NCBI GenBank assembly: GCA_038373885.1
Contig: JAWZYV010013134.1
Span: forward strand, 351,497 to 415,496
Origin: Cheiracanthium punctorium
Taxonomy: Eukaryota; Arthropoda; Arachnida; Araneae; Cheiracanthiidae
DNA: 64,000 bases
Direction: 5' to 3'
Part shown: piece by piece, positions 34,445-45,785 of the stretch
Position numbering within the stretch: position 1 is the first letter of the stretch
How the letters are laid out: each line of letters starts with the position of its first letter
Position numbers and translations under genes: made by a program
The notes under the pieces: generated by a model
Databases searched by the model: none
The model's input: the letters and a program-made list of their open reading frames with translations, nothing else
What the model was told of the DNA's origin: nothing

Positions 34445-35850
34445 TATAATATAATACAATAGTAATTGTTTACTGCATTTTACATGGAATATTGCTCTTA
34501 GATTCATCAGTAATAATGGTGATATTTAGTTCAAAATAATATTTTTAAGGTTTAGAAATAAGTTGTTAAAACACAAAACCTCTATTTTGGAAAAGTTCAA
34601 GTATCAAGCATTATTCAAGTAAAAAATGCAGCCTATAATTTAAGTTTAATTAATAATTTTTAATAATTATAAAACAATAAGGTATCTAGAGTGATATAAT
34701 AGACTTATTCTTGATACTTATGAGGATAATTTAAAAATATATTAGAACGTATTCTATCTGTAGTATTTGTAATTTTAAATTATTCTTTTAAAAAAACCAA
34801 TTGGTTTTTTTGAGAAAAAAACCATTTGGTTTAAACCAGTCCGGTTTAAACCATGCCAACCCTGGTTCCAACTTTTCCAAGATCACGAATTTTATAGGCC
34901 AACCTGGAGAAGATGGTAGTGCGGCAGTTGAAAAAATCATAAGTAAGGCAATAAAGATCTGGAAAAATGTTGTATGAGGCATATAGTTACAAATTCGTTG
35001 CAGATAACATTAAGAAGATTGATGAACAGAATTTTGAAAAGCAAATACAGTAGGAGATTTTATAAGTAGAAATCCGTTTGGATGACTTAATCAAGACAAG
35101 ACAAAGTTGGAAAATTCTCTAAGGAAAAATCCGGACATCATTGCATTCGTCAATCAGTATCAAGACCTTGACATGTGCATAAAAATCAAATTTGAGTACC
35201 TAATGTGTGTAGAGGTCGAGATATCTCTTTCCCAGACTTTTGACTGATAAGCAAAATTTGGCTTTTTAGAACACTGAAAAAGTGTGTGTTGTATGGCAAA
35301 ATTACTTTGCATGGAATGAAATTGAATAAATGGTATGGAAATAATTATTAAGTTGTTTATTTTTATTAAATTAAAAGATTGGGAATATTAAAATATTGAA
35401 AAACTAAAGATTAGAATTTGCGCTCAATATGCAATCAATACTCAAATAATTTTACATGCAATTTTACAAAAATTTGCATGCAAAAATCCTAACTGTACTT
35501 ATAAATAATGGATATAACCATGATCAACTGTTAAGTGTCACTCATGGCACTGGCAATATATTAGTTTAAATTTAGACTATTATTCATAGGAAAAACTGAA
35601 AATGGCTGTTTCAAATATGATGCTCACTAAAGCCCCTTACCACCCTCTTAAATTCAGAACAGCTGCAGCTATATTTATACAAGTGGTGTCTAGGTATTAT
35701 AGTAAAGTAGCCGTGTGCTATGCACAGAAACTCCTTACCGTTCCACCTGGCGACTAAATTAGGAATTAGCATTCTCATCTTAAAAACCATCTCAGATACG
35801 AAAAAAAAGTCAGTTACTAAGTGGTTCAGCAGCATCGATTTAGTAAGAAA

Positions 35851-37100
35851 CTAGCTGAGTGCCCGTTCTTCGCACGGTAGTAAACAAAAATTTTCTTAAC
35901 ATGTGTAATCCCAATTAATTCCAGTGATGTGAAATCTAAAATTAAAAAAAAAAATTATTTGACTCTTGATGTAAAGTTTGCTTCATGAGTACTAACCTGG
36001 CATCATTGCAATATAATGACTCAAAAAACTATGTCAGTGTCATTCGCGATCAGAAAAGTGAAAAGCTTAGCAGTTTGCAGAGAACTCCTGACTTTCAAAA
36101 TGTGTTATTTCTACATCATACTGATTTTTAGGTTCAAGTTGTAGCATTAAATACCTCAGGCACTACATGAAATGGACAGCCGTTTATTTTAAAATAGCTG
36201 TGCACCCGCTCTTCATACAGGAAGAAGCGAATATTTTACTAAAATCATATCTGCATGTGGAAAACAGAATTTAATTTTTAAAAACATTCAAGTAATCTCC
36301 TCTTTTGAAATAAATGCGGATATATCAAAGCAAATTAGAATTACTTATTGTTCAGTTGGTTTTAAGCCTTGAAAAAGATAAACAGAACACTTTTAATTTC
36401 ATGAAATATTTATTAACGTGGTATATTGTGATTTGTTCATATTATCCTTACAAATCTACTAATACTACCTATTACTATATCAATACTATCTATCTTCGCT
36501 TCCCTGCTTCAAGGCTCGATTAAAAGAAACAGCTTAGATTATTTGGTACCAATGGGATCTTTTTATTCTATGGTGATACTTTGCAATTTACACATTAGCA
36601 TAAACAATTATCATTTTACATAATGGTTGCCATTAAGGAAGCTCTCTCTATATATTTAATTTATGCATAGTTTTGTAAGATTTGCGTATTTAGAACCGCA
36701 AAACATTTCATCTCAACGTGGTGGAAAATATCCAAGCGGTGCTGTTTTAAATATCCATATATCCAATATAGCGATATCTTATAAATCCTTTATGGTTCTG
36801 TCTCCTGAAAGTCATCAAATTGTGTAATCTCGAGGAGCTATTTAAAATCGCTTTAATTGTGGCAGAACGCAATTGCAGAGTTTGCAAATTTCACACATTT
36901 TTTTAATTTATGACGTCACTGTTTAGCTGCTGTAAAAGATACTCTGGTTGGTTGAGGGAGTTAATTTAGATTTTTCACACAGTAGTTTTCAAATGGTATC
37001 TTATTAAAACTTTACCGTTTGAAGGAAGTTTGAAGTAAGTTAAAAAAATTTTTGCTTTATAAAGTACCCCTATGGAGGAACGTAATCCAACGTTAAAATA
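35851..37100 (-). mobile_element. Helitron 3' ends in reverse orientation (two adjacent)
   Basis: CTAGCTGAGTGCCCGTTCTT followed by CGCACGG at 35851 is, on the minus strand, the common arthropod Helitron terminus (CCGTGCGAAGAACGGGCACT then CAGCTAG). A degenerate second terminus (ATAGCTGTGCACCCGCTCTT) lies at about 36195. The 5' limits are not visible; 37100 is nominal. Confidence 0.55.
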
Positions 37101-37119
37101 CTTAATGTAAAAATGTATA

Positions 37120-37690
37120 CATTTTTTAAGGCTTCAATTTTTAACATTAATGTGCTCAAGATGTCTTTCCTTAGCCTCTTGAGTACGTCTGACTGCATGT
37201 TATGCATTTACTTTGCCTAAGCAACAGATGACAAATACTTTTTGCCATTCAAACTAGGACAAAACTAAATATGCACATTCTTGTTCATGGCAAGAGTGAT
37301 TTTTAACAGTTGTAGTAGGAGAGTGTTTTGCTAACACTTTTTGTTGTAGGTTTTTTTGTTACATTTCTTCTGGTCAGGGTTGCCAATTTAGCCATTTTTG
37401 GTTAGATCTGGCCATGATATCTGTTCCAAGAGTAATATTTTTTCCAAATAAATCCTTACTCAAGGGGTTAATAAAACAGTTATAATAAAAACTTTGTAAT
37501 TACTTTTTTTCACATACCTCGTATAATTTTTGAGATAGGAGTGTTAACACTGCAGTTTTCCACAAAGTGGCACTGTAGGCTGTTTCATTCAGTAGCACAT
37601 GGCTACTTAACTACATACAGACACTGCTTTATGAATATAGCAGCAACTGTTCAGAAGTTATGAGGGTTGCAAGGGACTTTAGAGGGCATA
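37120..37690. other. No gene seen
   Basis: A+T-rich intron sequence; CAGGGTTGCCAATTTAGCC near 37375 looks like a lone hAT-type end without a partner. Confidence 0.4.
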
Positions 37691-37698
37691 CTGTATAT

Positions 37699-38106
37699 CA
37701 GTGTTCTCCAAGCTTTTTTACTGGCACGGACCAGTCAACATTTCATAATTTTAACATAGCCTGCAGAGACAGGTTGGAGGTTATTGTTTATATTTTAGAT
37801 TGTTTTGATTTAATAATTTTAATTTTATATTTAAACATGCATTCAAATCAATGGGAACCCTGAAATTTATGACTGAATTTTAATTCATAATCTTGAAATG
37901 TTTAATAAACATTAAACTAATTTAAAATAGTCATAAGATTTCTTCTGTTATAAAGGCATATAGCACAAAACAGAGTCACATAAACGGGAGAGAAATACAC
38001 TACAGTAAATAAAATGGAAATAATTTGATGTTCCTTGGGCAGTACGGTACCATATGATTCGCAGACCAGTACCGGTTCGCATCCTGGCGGTTGGATACCA
38101 CTTCTG
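37699..38106. mobile_element. hAT-derived MITE (CAGTGTTCTCCAAGC type)
   Basis: The left end CAGTGTTCTCCAAGCTTTTT, later GGCACGGACCAGT, and the right end GACCAGTACCGGTTCGCATC followed by the inverted terminus GGTTGGATACCACTTCTG match a widespread animal hAT MITE layout. TATAT occurs at both edges, but an 8-bp duplication is not clean. Confidence 0.6.
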
Positions 38107-39028
38107 TATATGACTCAATCATCCATTACAATAAAAAAGTAAAACTATGTACAATATTTATTTACATGTATTTGAGCAAGTAGGAAACATTTCTAGTTCA
38201 GAGAACAATATTACTGGGCATTCGTTGGTCTGCAATTGGGATTATAAACTAATTATGACAGTCAGAAGAAGAGCTTTATAATAATCATCAGTCTTTAAGC
38301 AGAAATTCATATTATTGGATTTTCCACACAATAAAGGTCTTCCTCTCATTACACTATAATGTAGTTTAATCAAATTTAAAAAAGTAATGATAATAAGTAT
38401 AAAGAAAGTTTGGGGAAGAAGTCTCATACACAGTCTTGAGGCTTTTGTTCTAATAAGTGTGATGTTAAGGGGGATGAGATGGGGAGATCAAACCCCCTTT
38501 GAGCACACCTATACCCACTGCTAAACACTGGTTTAACTTGAAAAAAATATAACTTTGTAAAATAAGACAGATAAAAATATACTTATCATCAGCACATGTG
38601 TTTTAGGTGGAAAATATTCACCTTTTATCAGCTACAAAAAGGGTTATATTGATCCCACAAAAGGAGTAGAAAGAGAACTTTTTTTCCCCCATACCAATTT
38701 TCTGTTGGGTGTTTTTTGCCTGTTCACTCTCATATTTAAAAAGACATAACAGAGAAGACTTTTTCCCTTTGACAATTGTTGCTTTGCAGAATGGTTCTCT
38801 GAATACTATACAGTGATTAGCAGAGCATTCAAAGCAACATTGTGGGGAAAATCATTTTTCAAAGTAGGAGAGTCTCCTACTTTCTAATGATGAGAGTAAA
38901 GAGGTTAAACATAAATTCAAGATTAAAAATGAAAAAAACTTAAAAAAAAAAAAAAGAGTAACCCATCTCATAATATTCTTTATCCTGCTTACTCTCCCCC
39001 CCCCCCTTCCTTTGAAACTTTTCTCGGT

Positions 39029-39190
39029 ACTTACGTATTATCCTAATGGTCTGCCAAGATGAGCAATTTTTCAACTGATATACGCCAGGCACATGAAATT
39101 ATTGATGGTTTGAAATACGATTGGCAAAAGTTTGTCAGCACATTTGACTAAAAAATAATTTCATGGAAATGACTGCCGGTATAATTAACG
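39029..39190. mobile_element. Small palindromic-end MITE, copy 1
   Basis: ACTTACGTATTATCCTAATG at the left and GACTGCCGGTATAATTAACG at the right are eroded inverted ends. The interior (GGTCTGCCAAGATGAGCAAT, ATTGATGGTTTGAAATACGA) is shared with 53273-53440, which has better ends. Confidence 0.65.
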
Positions 39191-39199
39191 TGCCATTTA

Positions 39200-40136
39200 T
39201 TTTTTCCTTCAAAACAGGACATCTATTACTTTTTTGGGAGTAATGCATTTATTTTCTTCCTCAAAACGGGACATCTACTGTTTTTAAGGTAATAGTGTAA
39301 GGAGACTGAATTTACAAGTCTGGGTATCTTTTAGTTGTTAAGAAAATGGCAAACAAGCTTGTGTGATGTTAATATCAAAATAAAATGAAAAAAAAAACTT
39401 TGCTAAAGCACACATATACTATAAAAAATAGTGCAAGATGTACATTTCGGGTGGTACAAGGGGTAGGTCCTTCTTTGACTACGAAAACACCATCCGGCAT
39501 AAGGCAGGAAGGTAGGAAAGTGAGAAATATAAACAAAAAAACTCACAGAAAAAAAAAAGGAAGTTGTCATTCGGAAGGAAAAAAATTCTTAGAAAACCAG
39601 AGTGAAAAGGGAAAATAAAGTGGAGATTGGCGGGAGGGGAGGAATAGGCAAAAGAGGAACATGACTTTAAAAAAAGAAATAAAAATTAAATAATTTGAAA
39701 TAGCTGACAAGAAAAGAACAAACACAAAAACAATACCCCTCCCCCTCCCGGAGTTTCCTTTGCGTCTCAAGAGAGGAGGGTGGAAGGTGAGGTTTTTTTT
39801 TTTTTTTTTACAGATACTGCCATTGGATGTTTTGAGATTTTTAGCGGCCATTATTGAAATTGTTTCCGTGAGTTGCTCTCTTTCTAAAAATGGGACATTG
39901 CGGTGTCCCAAAGCTGTGCTTGAAAATGGGACTGTTCCGTTCAAAAGAGGACGTATGGTTACCTTAGGTATAATATACAAGAACCCTTTTCTCAATCCGC
40001 TACTGAAATATGTACAGAGAAATTTGTAAAAAATCAAAACTCAGCAATTTCAAGTCTCGGGGTCCAAATTCTAAGGCTTTGAAGTATGTGTTTTAAATTT
40101 TGAAAAAGTTTATTAATAATCAATGACATATTTTAC
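39200..40136. other. Intron sequence next to exon 2; no gene
   Basis: Two open frames overlap here (39567-40037 minus, 39760-40029 plus), but both run through purine or pyrimidine-rich low-complexity DNA. A small palindrome TGGGACATTGCGGTGTCCCA lies at about 39892-39911. Confidence 0.5.
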
Positions 40137-40341
40137 CTGTTGACTCTATGCAGCAGGAAAATTATTCGCTTGCTTTCTATAGTCAAATCTCGACTTTTTT
40201 TAATTAATCTCTCATACTTGTCATATCTGGCATCTAACTCAACCTGGTAACTTCTGAATAACAGAACTGTGGGAGATGCTTTTTCATTAGCAGCAGCAGC
40301 ATTGCTATCTTTTTCACTTTTTTTTTTCCTTTGATTATATC
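40137..40341 (-). CDS. TSNAX: TSNAX exon 2
   Basis: A 205-nt exon with acceptor TTTACTTCAACAG (AG at 40343-40342) and donor CAACAG|GTAAAA. Two bases finish a codon begun in exon 1; 67 codons and two bases follow. [20 protein letters not shown] precedes [20 protein letters not shown] and [15 protein letters not shown]. This is nearly identical in pattern to human TRAX [20 protein letters not shown] then TVESKRTIFLLHRIT. The basic NQRKKK stretch corresponds to the TRAX nuclear-localisation region. The open frame extends upstream through the acceptor to an in-frame ATG, but the family alignment and splice site argue that this is intron. Confidence 0.96.
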
Positions 40342-41860
40342 CTGTTGAAGTAAAGTAAGAAGACAAATGTAAAACTCTGAATGTTTCTTAAATTTTATCG
40401 ATACATAACAATGTTTCTTATTCATACCTCCCCCCCGATGATTTTAAATGCAGATATTTCAAAAATTATTTCACTAATTGCTGGGCCCAGACTGGGAGAT
40501 TAGGGGCCCGCCCATCTCAAGAAAAGGGGACCCCGGGTTATTGTGTAACTTATCAATAATAGGATATGTTAAATTTTCGGGGTATGGGGAGGTATGGTGT
40601 TATAATTAATTAATATTAAATAATTATGATTGATAAGCAATCAATGCATTAATAAAATGTTGATCTATTAATTAATATGATCATTAATATTAATTAATCC
40701 CTTATTAGGGAACCTTCTGTCAAAAAATTTAAAAAACTACATTCAAAATGAAATGTTTTGAAGCCTTCTGGGGTGCATTTGAGACTGCAAAAAATTTTGT
40801 ATATATCAAACTTCGTTCAAGTGCTATCAGTATAGCAGTAATGATTTAAAATAAAAGACAAATCAATAAATTTTTACAACTTGCTAAAAATACCAACCAA
40901 GCCAAGTGATGCTGCTACTATTAAGGGTGTATTTCGAAGAAACAAAATGTCTCACAGTCTCAGGGTTTTAAAAAACCCAGATTTTTTTTTTTTTCCGTGT
41001 GGATTTTATTGGGTATTTTTGGGTTTTATTAAGATTTTTTTATAGTATAACACTTTTTGGATTTAAATTTTATAGTTTTATTTCAAAGCAGAATAATTTT
41101 AGTCTGAAAGAAAACTTTCATTACAAAATAATAATTAATCAATTAATTGAAATAAAAAATAACTTTAATGCAGTACTATCTTTTTTGTGCTGGCATTTAT
41201 AAAGAGCTCCTAATTTGTTTTATGACCACTTTAAAAAATCTAGAATTAATATTTCCCTTTTTTTATTTTTATATTATTTATGTGGGATATTAAATCCCAC
41301 ATAAACAATGTATAATGAATCAGTTTTACATTTCTCAGTACTAAAGTAATGCAGCAACTAATAGAATACAGGATGGTTTCCTAGACCTGAATTCATTCTT
41401 GAAATGCATGCTTGTAAGCCGTAAGAGAGAGAATTGTCCCATTCTTTTCTTATCTGGGAAAAGATTTTTTTTTTGTCACTACAGTGACGGATTAATGCAA
41501 GTTTGTCGGGGGGGGGGGGGGGGGGGGGTTAGTTAGAAGATTGACATATACATCCATTTTATGGAAGTAAAATAGGATCTTTTGCATTAATTTCTTTTTT
41601 CTCGGGGGAGGGGGGGGGGTCAACCCCTTTAGTCTGCCCTTATGTCACTATACTGATAATTACATATTTTAATAAATAAGGTTATAAGGTTTTAAATATG
41701 AATAAAGAGATAAATTATTAAGTTATCCCTGCCTGCATTCTACACCTGTTCATTTCAAAACAAATATTGCAGATAGAATTAGCTCAAGATATTATTTTTA
41801 AAAAGGTTATTATTCTTTATGTTGAATTTAGAAGAATAATTATAAAAAAAATTAAACTGG
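40342..41860. other. Upstream of TSNAX exon 2; no exon 1 recognised
   Basis: Should be intron 1. It holds a fragment resembling the AACCC-rich hAT ends (40965-41030) and a long G run (41509-41528) inside a possible small hAT-like element (41480-41655). The exon 1 needed here would encode only about 15-25 residues ending in phase 1, too short to find by reading. Confidence 0.5.
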
Positions 41861-41875
41861 CATATATATTAGGGT

Positions 41876-42048
41876 CAGGGGCGTAGCCACGGGGGAGGGT
41901 TAGGGGGGTCATAACCCCCCCCCCCATGAGAAATTTTTTGCCATACAAAATGCATATTTTTCACTACATTATCACACACACGCATACATATATATGAGTT
42001 GTAGTAGTCATAACCCCCCCCCATGAAAAATTTCTGGCTACGCCCCTG
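41876..42048. mobile_element. hAT-type MITE with perfect 8-bp target duplication
   Basis: CAGGGGCGTAGCCACGGGGG at the left and GGCTACGCCCCTG at the right are inverted ends; ATTAGGGT flanks both (41868-41875 and 42049-42056). The right-hand duplication overlaps the first bases of the large transposon at 42052, so the MITE inserted at that transposon's very end. Confidence 0.9.
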
Positions 42049-42397
42049 ATTAGGGTGCTTCAGAAGTCTATGGAAAAAAATTAACTTTGTATTTTTGTTG
42101 ATCTCACCCTCTTATTCCATGCCACTATGTACAATGATAATGTGTGTAAAATTTTGGTAAAATATATTTATATTTAGAGGTTGCGCAGCCGTATTCAAAT
42201 TTCGTAATATTGACAAAAAATGCGCACTGATGCATAATTAATAATAGAGTTATTTTATACCTTTTTTATATCAATGAAAATAGAAAATATTTAATTACAA
42301 AAATATGAAAAACAAATTTAATAAAGGAAAACATAAAAAACAAATCAAATACAGAAAAATATGAAAAACAAATTAAATACGAAAAATACATAATAAC

Positions 42398-42923
42398 TCA
42401 CTCATTATGTCTGAAATTAATTTTTAAGGGTACTTTTTCTGCAACCACGGTACTTCTTTCGGTGTTCCTGAACCACCTGAAGAAGACACTGTTTCTGCTC
42501 CTCGTCCTTAGTAATAGTGTTAGCAAATGCTTGCATACAGTTAGAAAATGTTTTTCTTTCTCCAGGCGACTTTTCTTCTCCACACCATGCTCCACATTGT
42601 CGTTTACTACTCTCAGTTTCTTTGCTATTTCAAAGCCTCGCTGGTAACTATCTTGAAGTTCCCAATGCTCAGGATCAATTTGCAAGAACTCCTTGTCGAT
42701 GCATAGTAGGCTAAAAAACATGCCTCTGTTTTTCGTAACAAAACTGGACAATGTCTTAGTAACCAATTCGTCCATTTCTTTCTTTTGCAGTCTTGCTCGT
42801 TTCAGTGGTTCATCTTCAGCATTTCGTTCATGAAGGGCTTTTACATTTTTTACTTTTCCTCCACTGAAACATTCGAATGAAAGAAAGCTAGTGTTACGAG
42901 ATGCTCGCTGAGGTACCAAAGAT
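42398..42923 (-). pseudogene. C-terminal part of the transposase-like gene
   Basis: Continues the gene of 46764-48581 after the foldback element. Removing the insertion and one copy of its 3-bp duplication joins DKLSR directly to HLWYLSEHLV, the order I recall for this family. One frame change follows within the first 50 codons. Further on are MFFSLLCIDKEFLQIDPEHW and IAKKLRVVNDNVEHGVEK; VVND.(A/V)E.GV is a strongly conserved C-terminal signature. The last 50 residues after LTLL look out of frame. Confidence 0.7.
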
Positions 42924-44577
42924 GTCGGGTCATTCCATTTCAAATCAACCAGGCCATGTCACCCACCGTCTCGGATTTCTTTGAAAATTTTTATAAATGT
43001 AGCCATTAGTGTTCTAACTAACAATGAAAAATTTTACTTCATTATCTCTAATACTTTTTAAGATAAAAATTATTAAAATAATAGGAAAGTGACCATAAAT
43101 GGCGTTTTTGCATACACTTATTTTAATGGTGCTTTCTCAGATAAAAAATCATAACTTTCTTTATTTTCAATATATTAAATTGAAATTTATACCAAAATGG
43201 TCACAAAGGTTTGGAGATTATAGAAAAAAATAATTCGATAGTGCTGTTTAAAACTGGAACCCCCAAAAATTCATAAACTTGGTTTTTTTCAAAAAAATTT
43301 CATAAAAACAATAATTTTGCAAAAGCTGTTTCAGAAAAGGCACAGCTCTTAACAAAGCAAACTATTTTTTTACTTACATGTAAATGCATAAAGTAAGATA
43401 ATTTAAAATAAAAATGGTGGTATTTTGAGTCCTAATAGGTTAATTTAATTAAAAACCAAATATTTTGATGATTTTTCTTAAAATGTTATGCTGCATGCAA
43501 ATGTTATTATAAAATAATTTTTTACTTATTTAATTTAAAAAGGTGCTTATTTTATTTAAAAGTTAATAATGAGTTAAAATTATTTTACTTAAAATTTAAT
43601 TTTTTTATTTTTAAAATATAAAACTTTTTAAACAAAATCTGATTATACATATAGTAAATATGTGTCAAAACTTGGAAGTTTTTCTTTCTTTCTTTCTTTT
43701 TTTTTTTTTTTTTTTTTGTTATTGTCAACTACAAGCCGAATTACACTCATTCTGACTTATTTTAGATCAGTAATATAACTGTTAATTTTATTTATTTTTA
43801 ATGTAGACAATGCTTTGTTTATAATGGGAATCTCCTCACCTGTCAGTTAAAAACTTTGTATTTATTTATATTTAATTGTGTGTCATAGGAAATCAAGTTA
43901 AAATAGTTTATTAATGTTTAAATTAGTATTTTTTTAATCAGTTCAAGCAAAAAGGAAAAAGAGAGAGCGATAACAAATAATAAAAAAATGGGGGTTGGGG
44001 AGAAAAAGTGGAAACAGGTTGGGGTTTTTTTTTTTTTTTTCTTCTCCAGAAATGATGCAACTTTTTATTTTTTATGCAATTAAGTTATCCTAATTTAGAG
44101 ATTCAAAGATTTTTTTAATATCTCTTCAGAAGTTGTACTATGCACTTTTAGGAACAGTTATTCTAACAGTAATGAAACATGCAGAAAAAGAAATTTAGTT
44201 AAATTTAAGTGCTCCATGGTTGGAAAATTTTCAAATTTAAATGTTGTCTCCGCCAATTTTGTAATTTTTTTTTTTTTTTTTTTGGGGGGGGGGGGTGTAA
44301 ATTGCCTGAGGCATGAAGAAAGCATATCTGCATATTGTTTATATATAAAACAATTTTAAAAACTTTTGTTTTTATCATAATTTTGTTTATTTTTACATCA
44401 GCTTAAAAGAACTATGACAGTAGTCTCTTTTCAGTCAACAGGCTTTTGGACTGTAACTAGATCAGATCACATGCTTTCTGCTTGTTGTGTGGTAAGGAGC
44501 TGGTGTAATATGAGTAGATGCAGGGGGAGATACTGAGTAGTTTAAGATAGTAAAGGCCATTGCCCACACCCAGTGAT

Positions 44578-45060
44578 TGCTGCGGCTACAATGTATTTGA
44601 AGGAGGATATTTGGCCATGTCTTAAGGCCTCTGCCGATATCCAGAGACTGTCGCGGGTCGCTTGTCCAACTATCACTTGTAAGCAATCAATTTTTCGCAC
44701 TCAGAAGAAAGGGGGAGATACTTCGAACAATAGGTAATTGAGGACCGTGGATAATATTGCGGTTTTTACGCTTGTGGTTTCTACCCCATCTATTATTCGG
44801 TAGATGACACCCCATGTGTCGCTGCCAGTCGCCGCTTCCAAACCCCTCAAATACATTGTAGCCGCGACGGTCTCTGGTTATCGGCAGAGGCCTTTACATT
44901 GGGTGACACATATGCTGTCCTCTACCGAACAATAGATGGGGTGTGAAACCACAATATTATCCACGGTCCCCAATTACCTTTTGTCCGGAGTATCGCTTTC
45001 TCTGCAGTGCGAAAAATTTATTGCTTACACGTGATAATTGGCCAAGCTGCGAGCGGCTCC
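44578..45060. repeat. Internal hairpin-forming repeat in the foldback centre
   Basis: CGCTTGTCCAACTATCACTT (about 44661) pairs with ACGTGATAATTGGCCAAGCT (about 45036). ACCCCATCTATTATTCGGTA pairs with TACCGAACAATAGATGGGGT (44925-44944), and CCTCTGCCGATATCCAGAGA (44630) with TCTCTGGTTATCGGCAGAGG (44873-44892). A shorter ACAATGTATTTGA copy is out of order, so the two sides are rearranged rather than a simple mirror. Confidence 0.75.
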
Positions 45061-45358
45061 CTCTCGATGTGGAAAGCGGCCTTAAAGGGGTGGGGTCCAC
45101 TCCCTCTTCCAATGAGTCACCCTCTTGTTTGCAGGTGTGAATATCTCTTCCTTGGTCAGATGCTTTGAGAATTGGAATCAGTTTTGCCTTTCTTTGATTA
45201 AGTGAAGATGTTCTTTGAGTAATTTGGAATTTTTTTGATGTTCTCTGGGATTGTTGAAATTATTTTAAAGAGTTAAACCAATAATCTAAAGCTAAATTAT
45301 TCAGCTTTATATATAAGCTCATTTTTGTTTATCTAATTGAAAGACTTTAAATTAGAAT

Positions 45359-45396
<38 letters not shown>

Positions 45397-45545
45397 AGTA
45401 CTGAATATCAGTTCCATTTAATATGGCAGCAGAACATTCCCAAATGTGCTTTAGTATTAGCTAAGAAAATGGAACTGAATGCCATAAAAGAACTTATACT
45501 CAAGTAGAAACTGTATCAAGTTCTGCATTATTAAGCCCTTCAGAC

Positions 45546-45785
45546 TTGAACTTAATAAGTTTGAGAAGTAATGTACAATCTGAGCTTTTACTTAATATTT
45601 GTGAACATCACAAATTATTTTATTTGAATAAATTTGAAATACTTCAAACATCATGTTTTGACCCGTTTAAGTGCCATAAAAGAAAGAGAAAAAAATGTTT
45701 GAGAACCATTAATTTAAATTTATCTGAGGTAATTAACAAATTGCCGAACTGTGAAAAATCGATTCCTGGACAAAATAATATGTAG
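45546..45785 (+). pseudogene. Remnant of a zinc-finger-like transposon protein
   Basis: Reads LNICEHHKLFYLNKFEILQT then CFDPFKCHKRKRKKCLRTIN, later SIPGQ; a shifted frame continues LCRKNVNKLISEID. CCDPF-H.K....L(R) followed by IPGQ.LC..C is a Cys-rich N-terminal pattern I recall from uncharacterised proteins of transposons in arthropods and cnidarians. Only about 100 residues survive. It may be what is left of the foldback element's own gene. Confidence 0.45.

Larger units (their letters stand above)
33354..34864. mobile_element. hAT-type non-autonomous element, host of Helitron copy B
   Basis: CAGGGTTGGAAAAAAACCCG at 33354 and, at the right end, CCATGCCAACCCTG are inverted ends. GTTCCAAC flanks both sides exactly (33346-33353 and 34865-34872), an 8-bp hAT-type duplication. 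Subterminal zones repeat GGTTTAAACC and AAACCGGG. The Helitron accounts for about half of its length. Confidence 0.88.
20980..35200 (+). pseudogene. hAT-like transposase remnant, split by two later insertions
   Basis: Three plus-strand pieces, 21011-21217, 33002-33345 and 34873-35200, form the host sequence of the nested stack. The first reads DSLVVFILDETMDMQNKYF, where DET-D resembles the first catalytic block of hAT transposases. The second includes MLLKSPARINLFP, which I recall from hAT-related proteins. The reading is broken by stops and frameshifts, and the third piece is too eroded to assign. The order of pieces is inferred from the target duplications of the intervening elements. Confidence 0.4.
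13573..40136 (-). other. 26.6 kb TSNAX intron between exons 2 and 3
   Basis: Donor CAACAG|GTAAAA at 40137/40136 and acceptor TGTAG at 13573. The split Arg codon (AG|A) is completed across it. It contains a Tc1 remnant, MITEs, Helitrons, SINEs, a piggyBac element, two hAT-type elements and a Penelope-like element, mostly nested. 13573-14340, 14575-16020, 16610-17300 and 19980-20980 show A+T-rich DNA with no recognised feature. Confidence 0.9.

Noticed and set aside
39567..40037. 156-codon minus-strand frame next to TSNAX exon 2
   Set aside because: Translation is low complexity (poly-Lys/Phe stretches) and crosses homopolymer runs; no splice or family support.
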